The notes beneath the pieces were generated by a model. That model had not been told where the DNA came from. It saw only the letters and a program-made list of their open reading frames with translations, and did no database searches. A DNA stretch of 64,000 bases from an uncultured Oscillospiraceae bacterium (GTDB lineage Bacteria; Bacillota; Clostridia; Oscillospirales; Oscillospiraceae), in contig CAKTXA010000004.1 in the NCBI GenBank assembly GCA_934631005.1, positions 1 to 64,000 on the forward strand, given 5' to 3'. A program made the translations under genes and the position numbers. Of this stretch, positions 42,536-49,724 are shown piece after piece. Every line of letters begins with the position of its first letter. Position 1 is the stretch's first letter.

Positions 42536-43924
42536 TCATGCCTTTTTGCGCCGCAGCATGACGTCTGCGAGCGTTTCCGACGCTTTCGCTTTTGCCTCAC
42601 TGATGGCGTGGGAATAGATGTCCAGCGTTGTGGAAACATCCGCGTGACCGAGCCGGTTTGCGACCGTGACCACATCCACGCCGTTCCCGATCAGCATGGA
42701 GGCGTTCGTGTGGCGGAAGCCATGCGGGTGCAGGTGTGGCAGATCGTGGCGCGCTGTGAACTTGCGCAGCCAGCCCGCGAAGCTGTCCGGGTGGATCGGC
42801 GCGCCGTTATTTTTGACGAACAGAAAGCCGCTGTCCTGCCAGCGGTCGCCGTTTTTCAGCCGCAGTTCGTTATACCACGCCCGGTATTCCCGCAAAAGCT
42901 GTAGGGTTTCCTGCGGGAGCGGCAGGTAGGTCACATTCTCTGTCTTTGTGCTGCTCTCATAAATGCCGAGCTTCGGAAGATAGAGAAGCGAGGTGTCGAT
43001 GCAGACGATGCCGGTGTCAAAATCGACCTTGCTCCATTTCAGACCGCAGATGTCCTCGCGGCGTCTGCCGGTGATCAGAAACAGGTGCAGCATCGTCCGC
43101 CACTTGATCGGCTCGCTTTCCGCTGCCTCCAGAATGGCGGCGACGGTGGCCGACTCATAAAAGTCCGGGGCGCTTTTGGCAATCTTCGGCGGCGCGGCTT
43201 TTGCTGCCGGATTGTAGGGAAGCAGCAGCTCGTCCTCAGCCTGCTGCAAAACGGTGTGGATGAATCGGTGGTACTCCGCGACGGTTTTCGCCGAGAGCGG
43301 GGTCTTGTCCTGCTCCACGGTGAACAGGTCGCCTGTTTTTCTGTCCAGCGCGGCGGCGATCTGGGCGGCTTTGGCTTCCAGAATGGGCTGCGCGCGGCAG
43401 GCGGTCGTGATCGTGGTCGGCGATACGCCCGCCCGGGCAGCCAGCGTCTCACGTGTGACGCCCTCTTTTTTGAGGTACGCGCCGAGGTCGAGCTTTGCGG
43501 TCGCGCGGTTTTTGCCGGTGCGGACGCCCTCCGCCTGCAAATTCTGATAGAACAGGTTCAGGTGCTGCGGGCGGATGTCGCAGAGGCGCAGGTGACCGAT
43601 CGCCCGGTCGCAGCGCGTCAGCAGATACTCATAGTGGGCAAGCGTCCGCTCCTTGATGCCCGCGCCCCGCTTGAGGGCGATCACATAGCGCGCATATTCC
43701 GAGAACGTCTGGCGGTTGTCCGTCTGAAAGCCCTGCTCGATCTCCCGCTCAAAGTCCGCCGCCGCCCGCTCCACAGCCCGCTGCATCTGCCGTTCGGTCA
43801 TCCTGCCCTCCGGCTTCCAGGTGCGGTAATGGCGCACCTGCCTGCCGTTGATGTCCCGCCCCTGCGTGACCGTGATCTGAAAAGAAACGCCGGTTTTGCC
43901 GTTGATGCGTTTGATATTTGCCAT
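42536..43924 (-). CDS. phage-type tyrosine integrase with an internal helix-turn-helix insert
   Basis: A 462-residue integrase. The N-terminal AP2-like arm-binding part (GKTGVSFQITVTQGRD) and core-binding region are interrupted at about residues 140-205 by a segment reading as a helix-turn-helix (LGAYLKKEGVTRETLAARAG then VSPTTITTACRA). The catalytic domain has Arg in TGRRRED, Lys in SSTKTENV, HGFRHT, LGHADVSTTLDIYSH with the nucleophile Tyr. It should recombine the 45-bp att sites. I prefer the ATG at 43922-43924 (MANIKRING), with AAAGGTGG upstream. It is transcribed toward attL, after the DUF6076-like gene. Confidence 0.93.
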   Translation of the reverse strand: MANIKRINGKTGVSFQITVTQGRDINGRQVRHYRTWKPEGRMTERQMQRAVERAAADFEREIEQGFQTDNRQTFSEYARYVIALKRGAGIKERTLAHYEYLLTRCDRAIGHLRLCDIRPQHLNLFYQNLQAEGVRTGKNRATAKLDLGAYLKKEGVTRETLAARAGVSPTTITTACRAQPILEAKAAQIAAALDRKTGDLFTVEQDKTPLSAKTVAEYHRFIHTVLQQAEDELLLPYNPAAKAAPPKIAKSAPDFYESATVAAILEAAESEPIKWRTMLHLFLITGRRREDICGLKWSKVDFDTGIVCIDTSLLYLPKLGIYESSTKTENVTYLPLPQETLQLLREYRAWYNELRLKNGDRWQDSGFLFVKNNGAPIHPDSFAGWLRKFTARHDLPHLHPHGFRHTNASMLIGNGVDVVTVANRLGHADVSTTLDIYSHAISEAKAKASETLADVMLRRKKA

Positions 43925-43953
43925 GTGTAAACTGCACCACCTTTCCGATTCCA

Positions 43954-44967
43954 TCAGAGCGTTTTCTTCTGCTTCATCTCATTCAGCCAGCGAATGTACT
44001 CATCCTTTGTTTTTGCGCCTGATTTTACGTCAGATTCCCATTTTTTGCGTTCGGCTTTGAAATAATCAAACATTTTTGCGTATGCTGCAATATCTGGATT
44101 GCGGGTAACGAGCATTCGCTTTGCGGAATAGATGTTCCTTGCGAGCTTTGCAGCTTCGTCATTTTTAAGACGTTCATACCATAGTTTTTCAGATCCATAC
44201 TGCTTGCAGGTCTTCTTATTATCTTGTGGAGCTGGATTGTTGCAGTATATTTCGTCAGACCTTTTTGCAGGAACAAAAAAGCGACCGCAGTTTTCACAAC
44301 ACTTAATCGGAATTTTGTTTGAAAAAATTTTACTTAATTCAAGTAATGCTATTGCTTCTAGACTATCAATGACATAGACAGTTCTAATTTCATCGAATAA
44401 ATAAATGTATCTACAGGGGACAACAGTTTCGCCCATTGCCTCACAAAGAAGGCTATTTTGTGCAAGAGAGTTTTCACCCTCGGAGAGCTTTTTAGCTGCA
44501 ACCCTTATTAGGATATATCCCGGAATCAATCCGGCGAGCGACGACAATAGAATATGTCCAATATTTGAATCTCCGTATCCATCGAAGACGGTATCTCGAA
44601 AAATGACTTCTTCACGCTCCCGGAAGTTAGCATTATTATCCTCGTTTTTGAGTGAAGCAATGGCTGCGTCCGCGTCCAACAGGAATTTTTTGAAAGTGGA
44701 GCATATTGCTGCATAAATAACACCACCTGTTGCCGGGTCAAATTCTTTCCTAAAGGTGTCTAGCATCCAGTTGTCCATAGCTTCAAGTTTTTCCGAACAA
44801 TTCTCATTAAAAAATGGGCATTCAGAAATAATCTCTTTTATTTGATGAAAATGAATATTTGCCAAATCTGCAAGAATTGAACCGTATGCAGTAAAGCGTA
44901 CCCCATTTTCTAATATCGTGAAGTACGCTCCGTCATCATCTATCATATCAAATCCGCGTAGTTGCAT
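43954..44967 (-). CDS. DUF6076-like protein
   Basis: The 337-residue product starts at the ATG 44965-44967 (MQLRGFDMIDDDG), with GGAGG upstream; the frame is open further but without start signals. The C-terminal part contains a zinc-ribbon-like block (CCENCGRFFVPAKRSDEIYC then a Cys in KKTCKQYG), typical of the DUF6076/CGNR-like group found in clostridial mobile elements. The N-terminal 200 residues are helical with no known fold. It is immediately upstream of the integrase gene, and a minus-strand promoter (TTGACT, 17 bp, TATTAT) lies near 45092-45125. Function unknown; a regulatory role is plausible. Confidence 0.75.
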   Translation of the reverse strand: MQLRGFDMIDDDGAYFTILENGVRFTAYGSILADLANIHFHQIKEIISECPFFNENCSEKLEAMDNWMLDTFRKEFDPATGGVIYAAICSTFKKFLLDADAAIASLKNEDNNANFREREEVIFRDTVFDGYGDSNIGHILLSSLAGLIPGYILIRVAAKKLSEGENSLAQNSLLCEAMGETVVPCRYIYLFDEIRTVYVIDSLEAIALLELSKIFSNKIPIKCCENCGRFFVPAKRSDEIYCNNPAPQDNKKTCKQYGSEKLWYERLKNDEAAKLARNIYSAKRMLVTRNPDIAAYAKMFDYFKAERKKWESDVKSGAKTKDEYIRWLNEMKQKKTL

Positions 44968-45084
44968 ATCTATCCTCCGAAGTTGTCTGCTGGTTTTTTG
45001 AAAATAAACAGATGAATGTATATCAAAATAAAGTAAGGAGGCTTGCCAAAATACCATCCTAAAGGTATACTGTAAGCAAGGTTG

Positions 45085-45157
45085 TTGTCTGTGCATACAT
45101 ATAATATACGCAGACATTACAAAAGTCAACAACAATTTCAGGACAGGAGGGAGTAAC
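45085..45157. promoter_or_regulatory. divergent promoter region between integrase side and replication side
   Basis: The minus strand shows TTGACT-N17-TATTAT for the DUF6076/integrase genes, and the plus strand shows TTGTTG-N17-TATACG for the rightward genes; the two overlap. Flanking GTTGTTG and CAACAAC and inner TCTG/CAGA halves form an interrupted inverted repeat that may be an operator. Confidence 0.45.
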
Positions 45158-45343
45158 GTGTGCAATCGTGACATTCGCAATATGGCTGGAGGCTGTGGGG
45201 TCAAGCTCTGGCAGATAGCCGATGCCCTCGGCATTGCCGACTGTAGCTTATCGCGCAAGCTGCGAAAAGAACTGTCGGATGACGAAAAACAAAGGATTTT
45301 CGGGATTATCGAAAATCTGGCGAAAGCGGGGGCGAGCGCTTGA
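45158..45343 (+). CDS. small helix-turn-helix protein
   Basis: A 61-residue protein with GTG start after GGACAGGAGGGAG. The sequence VKLWQIADALGIADCSLSRKLRKELS is a clear helix-turn-helix of the Cro/XRE or AlpA-like type, followed by EKQRIFGIIENLA, typical of short phage regulators. It may be an excisionase-linked or transcriptional control protein. Its stop overlaps the start of the next gene. Confidence 0.7.
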   Translation: MCNRDIRNMAGGCGVKLWQIADALGIADCSLSRKLRKELSDDEKQRIFGIIENLAKAGASA

Positions 45344-45600
45344 GGAAAATGAGAACCATCAATGAGGCGGTAGCTTTCATGCGTCAAACTGATCCAGATA
45401 CAGCGATCACCAAAACCGCGCTGCGCCGACTGGTCACGAGCGGGCAAATCCCATCTGTTCGGGTCGGTGCGAAGTATTTGATCGACCTCGGCGTACTCGA
45501 CGAGTTTTTCGGCGGGCAGACGACGAAAGCGCAGTGCACGCAGCCCAGCGCAATTCGCCCGCTGGCAGTCGTCCCGGGAGGTTGTGCCAATGTGGGCTGA
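45340..45600 (+). CDS. excisionase/MerR-like DNA-binding protein
   Basis: An 86-residue product with a winged-helix DNA-binding segment (INEAVAFMR ... ITKTALRRLVTSGQIPSVRVGAKYLI) like helix-turn-helix domain 17/excisionase proteins. It starts at a TTG overlapping the previous stop, or at an ATG three codons later; I cannot decide. The Ser/Pro-rich tail is unusual. Position beside a divergent switch near the integrase suits an excisionase or a regulator. Confidence 0.65.
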   Translation: MRKMRTINEAVAFMRQTDPDTAITKTALRRLVTSGQIPSVRVGAKYLIDLGVLDEFFGGQTTKAQCTQPSAIRPLAVVPGGCANVG

Positions 45601-46006
45601 ATATGAAAATGCCCCTGCCGGTGCTCGAACACCGGCAAGGGCGACGGGAAAGGGTTTGCCGACCACAGATTCCCGAAGGGATTGTATCACAGATTCCCGG
45701 AAAACGCCATCTATTTCTGAACTGCTCCAGACTGGCGCAGGGAACGGAACGACGCTGCGTGAGCTTGTGGCTATGACCGGCATGGACGAGCGGGTGGTGC
45801 GACTCAGAATCCAGCAGGAACGCAAATCAGGAAAACTGATTCTGTCCAATAATCGGGACGGTTACTTCCTGCCGGAGCATCCAGAAGATGTACAGCGTTT
45901 TGCACGCTCTATGAGCCGCCGGGCAGCGGAGATCGCCGGTATTGCTCGTGCCGCCGAGAATGCGCTGGCGGATATGGTCGGGCAAGAGCAGATTGTGGGG
46001 TGGTAA
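45590..46006 (+). CDS. winged-helix phage-type protein
   Basis: A protein of about 138 residues starting near ATG 45590 (MWAEYENAPAG). After a disordered basic N-terminus, residues 45-95 look like a winged helix (ISELLQTGAGNGTTLRELVA; MDERVVRLRIQQERKSGKL; NRDGYFLPEHPED). This is the DNA-binding domain type seen in phage replication modules in clostridia. The gene is four bases before the next start. Confidence 0.6.
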   Translation: MWAEYENAPAGARTPARATGKGLPTTDSRRDCITDSRKTPSISELLQTGAGNGTTLRELVAMTGMDERVVRLRIQQERKSGKLILSNNRDGYFLPEHPEDVQRFARSMSRRAAEIAGIARAAENALADMVGQEQIVGW

Positions 46007-46010
46007 GCAT

Positions 46011-46805
46011 ATGGCGCAAAAGCGAATGTTCTCCCTATCTGTCACTGATACCGACAAATTCCTTGATATGTCCACAAGCGCACAGGCGTTATATTTTCAT
46101 TTGGGGATGCACGGCGACGATGATGGGTTTGTCGCGTCACCGAAAAAAATCGCACGTGGTGTCGGCTGCAATGACGATGATCTGCGGCTGCTGGCATCAA
46201 AGGGTTACATCATTCCGTTTGAGAGTGGCGTGATCGTCATCGTAGATTGGTCTATTAACAACACGCTCAAAAACGACCGATACCACAAAACCATTTTTTC
46301 AACGGAACGTGCACTGCTATCCGCAGATAGCGCCGGTCGATGGGTTCTTGATTCCAACTTGGAATCAGAACGGAAACATATTGGAACCAGCTTGGAATCT
46401 GAACTTAACGAAGCCAAACAGAACAGAACAAAGCAGAACAGAGAGAAGGCGGTGGACGAGCCACCGACCCGCACGAGCAACAAGGAGTTTGAACAGTTCT
46501 GGCAAGCGTATCCGCGAAAGGTCGGCAAGAGCGCAGCACAGAAAGCGTTTTCCAAGATCGAAGAATCTCTAGATGTCCTGCTGTCAGCTCTGGAACAGCA
46601 GAAACGCAGCGACCAGTGGACGCGTGACGGTGGACGGTATATACCGAATCCAGCAACCTGGCTGAATCAGGCGCGCTGGCAGGACGAGGTTTCACCACCT
46701 GCCGCTGCAAAGTCGGGACACGACGTCCAGCGACACGATGCGCCGCTCAGTGATTTTGAACGCCAGGCTGTCGCGCGGATGCTCGGGAAGCAATTACTGC
46801 CGTGA
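46011..46805 (+). CDS. phage replisome organizer/DnaD-like replication protein
   Basis: A 264-residue protein with a start at ATG 46011, just after the previous stop. The N-terminus (MAQKRMFSLSVTDTDKFLDMSTSAQALYF) matches phage replisome organizers that recruit host helicase loader, and the middle (EQFWQAYPRKVGKSAAQKAFSKI) is the common C-terminal replication module. A polar Asn/Lys/Gln linker separates the two. It probably initiates element replication. Confidence 0.8.
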   Translation: MAQKRMFSLSVTDTDKFLDMSTSAQALYFHLGMHGDDDGFVASPKKIARGVGCNDDDLRLLASKGYIIPFESGVIVIVDWSINNTLKNDRYHKTIFSTERALLSADSAGRWVLDSNLESERKHIGTSLESELNEAKQNRTKQNREKAVDEPPTRTSNKEFEQFWQAYPRKVGKSAAQKAFSKIEESLDVLLSALEQQKRSDQWTRDGGRYIPNPATWLNQARWQDEVSPPAAAKSGHDVQRHDAPLSDFERQAVARMLGKQLLP

Positions 46806-46899
46806 GGCTACACTGACGGGCATGAAAAAGCCGCCCTTGCGGGCGACCTCTGCGATAAATCGAACTGACAGAACGATTCTATCACAGGGAGGTGACACA

Positions 46900-47493
46900 A
46901 TGCAAGGGGCAGAAACGAACGCCCTCGCACTAGCGGTGCAGGCGGGTGAAGCAGACATTCAGGAACTGTGGATCGCCTGCCGCAGATATATTTATCAGCA
47001 GGCAGCGCGGTGGTATAGGGGGTTCGAGGGCAGGCGGGGCGTTGAACTGGACGATCTGGAGCAAGCGGGCTATGAGGCGCTTGCGCGGGCTGTGGCGGTC
47101 TGGAAGCCGGAGGCGGGCGGATTTCTCACGGCGCTGACGTTTTGCCTCAAGCCAGCGTTTGCGACGATCTACAGCGTGCAGACGGAACGCGATAAACGAG
47201 ACCCGCTCAACAACGCGACATCGTTGGACGCGCCGCTTGCCGGGACGGATGAGGACTGTACGCTGGGCGATACCATATTTGATGAAGAATCCAAACGTGC
47301 GTTCGATATTGCGGAGCGGGTCGAGCGCTGTCAGGCGGTGCGGCGTGCTGTTCTGCGTCTGCCGCCGGAGCAGCGGGAGGCGCTCATAGCTGAGTTCTGG
47401 CGTGGCGAGCGTCCAGACCCAAATGCGCGCCGCAAAGCCCTCAGAGCGCTGCGGCATCCATCTGTCAGCAGGATGCTCAAAGCGTATTACTGA
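46900..47493 (+). CDS. sigma-70-like phage transcription factor
   Basis: The 197-residue product starts at ATG 46900 with GGGAGGTG upstream. Region 2 is recognisable (QELWIACRRYIYQQAARWY ... LDDLEQAGYEALARAVAVW) and region 4 near residues 145-185 (LPPEQREALIAEFWRGERPD). Such small sigma factors drive late or packaging genes in clostridial prophages. Here it lies directly before the small-terminase-like gene, so it may control the rightward operon. Confidence 0.78.
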   Translation: MQGAETNALALAVQAGEADIQELWIACRRYIYQQAARWYRGFEGRRGVELDDLEQAGYEALARAVAVWKPEAGGFLTALTFCLKPAFATIYSVQTERDKRDPLNNATSLDAPLAGTDEDCTLGDTIFDEESKRAFDIAERVERCQAVRRAVLRLPPEQREALIAEFWRGERPDPNARRKALRALRHPSVSRMLKAYY

Positions 47494-47545
47494 CCGCAAG
47501 TGGACTGAAATGGCGAAAAACAGGCTATGAAAGGGGTGATTTACA

Positions 47546-47917
47546 CTGACACAAAAACAGGCGCGGGCGCTTGCGGCGCTTTTGACACAGCCCACACAGG
47601 CACAGGCGGCGCAAAAAGCGGGTATCGGGCTTACGACCTTGAAACGGTATCTGGACGAGCCGGAGTTCCAGACGGCTTATCAGGAAGCAGTTACAAAACT
47701 GTTGGAAGAAGCGTCCGTACAGGCAAAACAGGGACTGAACCCGGCGCTTTCTTGCCTGCGGGAGATCGTGGAAGATCGGAAAACGGCGGCTACAGCACGG
47801 ATTCAGGCAGCGAGAAGCCTACTCGAATACGGCTTGCGCCTGACAGAAACGGTGGACGTTATGAAGCAACTGAACGAATTGGAACGATGGAGGGACAAGG
47901 TAGATGGCAACGATTGA
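47546..47917 (+). CDS. small terminase-like helix-turn-helix protein (phBC6A51-type)
   Basis: About 123 residues. The N-terminus (TQKQARALAALLTQPTQAQA then AQKAGIGLTTLKRYLDEPEF) is the helix-turn-helix typical of phBC6A51 small terminase subunits, which recognise pac sites. The likely start is a CTG at 47546, 7 nt behind AGGGGTG; an upstream TGA blocks other starts, and a TTG at 47582 would remove the first helix. The rest is a helical bundle. No large terminase follows, as in satellites that redirect a helper's packaging. Confidence 0.68.
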   Translation: MTQKQARALAALLTQPTQAQAAQKAGIGLTTLKRYLDEPEFQTAYQEAVTKLLEEASVQAKQGLNPALSCLREIVEDRKTAATARIQAARSLLEYGLRLTETVDVMKQLNELERWRDKVDGND

Positions 47918-48203
47918 ACGGAGACTTGCAGCTTTACGGGAATGTCTTAAAACAATCTCGGCGGAGGAGACAGTTTTCATTGTCGAGGGCGGCGGCGAGT
48001 ATCACACAAAAGAAGATCCTTTTAACTACCTGATGCAGCACGGCGCATATACCCCCGACGGCACGCGCATTGTTCTTTTTCCGCACCCAATCGAGGGCGT
48101 GGACGGACTGAGCTTGAGCCTTTACCAGCTTATTGACGAAGCCATTGAGCGCGGCAAGCTGGAATTGCCAACACTGGAGAGTGACGATCTATGCAGAATA
48201 TAA
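47904..48203 (+). CDS. hypothetical phage protein, 99 residues
   Basis: Begins at an ATG inside the end of the previous gene. It is an alpha/beta protein (AEETVFIVEGGGEYHTKED; GTRIVLFPHPIEGVDGLSL) with no recognised fold. The tight overlap shows it belongs to the same operon. Confidence 0.55.
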   Translation: MATIERRLAALRECLKTISAEETVFIVEGGGEYHTKEDPFNYLMQHGAYTPDGTRIVLFPHPIEGVDGLSLSLYQLIDEAIERGKLELPTLESDDLCRI

Positions 48204-48421
48204 TGACGCGGCTTGACCATATCCGCGCCTTTATGGAGCGGCGCGTCGGGCGGCAGCTCGTCTTTGAGTACCGCACCCCCACTGGCGAAGATCGAACGGG
48301 AAACCTTGAAGAAATGACCGCCGACAACGGCGAATTTCTCTGCGTACTTTCCGGCAACCGTCTTTCCGACATTGACGGTCTTATTAAATACGAAATGGGG
48401 CAAATTCATGAACAGCATTAA
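48191..48421 (+). CDS. hypothetical phage protein, 76 residues
   Basis: Begins inside the previous gene's end and codes for a helical N-terminus followed by a beta-rich segment (QLVFEYRTPTGEDRTGNLEE). Unrecognised; part of the same overlapping operon. Confidence 0.5.
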   Translation: MQNIMTRLDHIRAFMERRVGRQLVFEYRTPTGEDRTGNLEEMTADNGEFLCVLSGNRLSDIDGLIKYEMGQIHEQH

Positions 48422-48560
48422 AGCCCGCATTGCCTCCTTACAGGCAATCGCAACGCAGAAGCGAAATGGCGCAATTATGACCCTGCTTGAAAATAGCGCA
48501 TGGGCAGCTTACAGAGCGCCGCAAAGCAATAAGGCATTTCAGACCGGGCAGACGGCATGA
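48408..48560 (+). CDS. hypothetical small protein, 50 residues
   Basis: The ATG at 48408 (MNSIKARIASLQ) overlaps the end of the previous gene. The product is a short basic helical peptide. No function can be assigned. Confidence 0.45.
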   Translation: MNSIKARIASLQAIATQKRNGAIMTLLENSAWAAYRAPQSNKAFQTGQTA

Positions 48561-48599
48561 AATCGACTTTTAAGAAAAACAGAAAGGAAGTTTTATACG

Positions 48600-49268
48600 A
48601 TGAGCAAATTTAATATTTACGCCCGAAGGCTCGACGAAGCCTTCAAAGAAGCCCGCAGCGAGTACAATACCGCTTTCTGCGCATTCCAGGAGGCGCAGCA
48701 GACTAGCCGCGACGCGAACGCGTGGAGACCCGGCGACAGTGCTGAGGAAAAGCAGGTAAGAACAGCCCGCGCGGCGTTAAAGCTGCATGACGCAGAAGCC
48801 GCCTTTAACGAGGTGAGTGCCCGTGTTTGGGATAACTTCAAGACCACGCGCCGCACGATCCGCGCCGAGCTGGAACAGGAGGTACGCGCCGCCAATCTTG
48901 CAAACCCTGACGCGATCGACAACAACGCCCTTGAGCTTCTGAAAACGGGCATCCTTTCCCCGTCTGATTACTCCGCGTTCATGGAGCGATTCGACGGCAA
49001 CGCTACCATGCTAAAGCTGGTTGGACACTACGCAGCCGAAGCCGCAAAGACTACGGACAGCCGCAAGCAGGCTGCTGCCCTTAACGCGATCGCTCTTGAT
49101 TGCCAGAGTGGTGAGGGCGCAGTCATGCGGGCGTTCGATGATCTTTGCAAAGTCTCCGACTATTGCCGGGGCGAGAGACACGATGGCGACAGGTTCAGAC
49201 CAGAGTATACCGCGATCATGAGCGAAAAATGGGACGATCTCGCTGGCGAGGCAGTGGAGAGCTTTTAA
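48600..49268 (+). CDS. hypothetical helical phage protein, 222 residues
   Basis: The ATG follows AGAAAGGAAG. The product is almost wholly helical with long coiled coils (residues 5-110), which suits a scaffold- or tail-associated protein, and has no signal peptide. It stands in the position where structural genes begin, before the tape-measure gene. The family is not recognised. Confidence 0.6.
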   Translation: MSKFNIYARRLDEAFKEARSEYNTAFCAFQEAQQTSRDANAWRPGDSAEEKQVRTARAALKLHDAEAAFNEVSARVWDNFKTTRRTIRAELEQEVRAANLANPDAIDNNALELLKTGILSPSDYSAFMERFDGNATMLKLVGHYAAEAAKTTDSRKQAAALNAIALDCQSGEGAVMRAFDDLCKVSDYCRGERHDGDRFRPEYTAIMSEKWDDLAGEAVESF

Positions 49269-49288
49269 CCGCGTGAAAGGGGCAAACT

Positions 49289-49693
49289 GTGGCATTTACG
49301 GTCAATGATGTGCCGGTTATTTTTGAACCAGAGAAGGATGTATACCGGCAGGCACTTTCTGTGCTTGCCTGTGAGCTGGATGCTTTGCAGGAGCGTTTGC
49401 GGCGCGCGCAGAAGAAGCTCTTCCGAAAGGACACGCAGGCGGCGCGGATCAAGGTGTTCGATCTGGATCGGAGCTATGATTCCGCAATGCGGGACAAGCT
49501 GGACGCATTCTTCGGCGAGGGGGTCTGCGCGGCGATCTTTGAGGGAAAGTCTGTGCACTGGGACGCCTCCGGCGCGCCGATGTGGTTTAACCTCATCGAG
49601 GGCGTATATAACAGCCTGGATGCGCGCCTGCGCCCGAAGGGCTGCGGCAGCGTGGTGATGAAATACCGCACGCGTCGGGCGGCGAGAAAATAA
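49289..49693 (+). CDS. hypothetical phage protein, 134 residues
   Basis: A GTG start follows GAAAGGGG. The protein is helical in the first half (LACELDALQERLRRAQKKLF) and globular in the second (VHWDASGAPMWFNLIEG). It directly precedes the tape-measure gene, the position of tail-assembly chaperones in phages, but no sequence match to them is visible. Confidence 0.55.
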   Translation: MAFTVNDVPVIFEPEKDVYRQALSVLACELDALQERLRRAQKKLFRKDTQAARIKVFDLDRSYDSAMRDKLDAFFGEGVCAAIFEGKSVHWDASGAPMWFNLIEGVYNSLDARLRPKGCGSVVMKYRTRRAARK

Positions 49694-49724
49694 CGGCGAA
49701 AGCCGGAGAGACGGGAGGGAGAAG

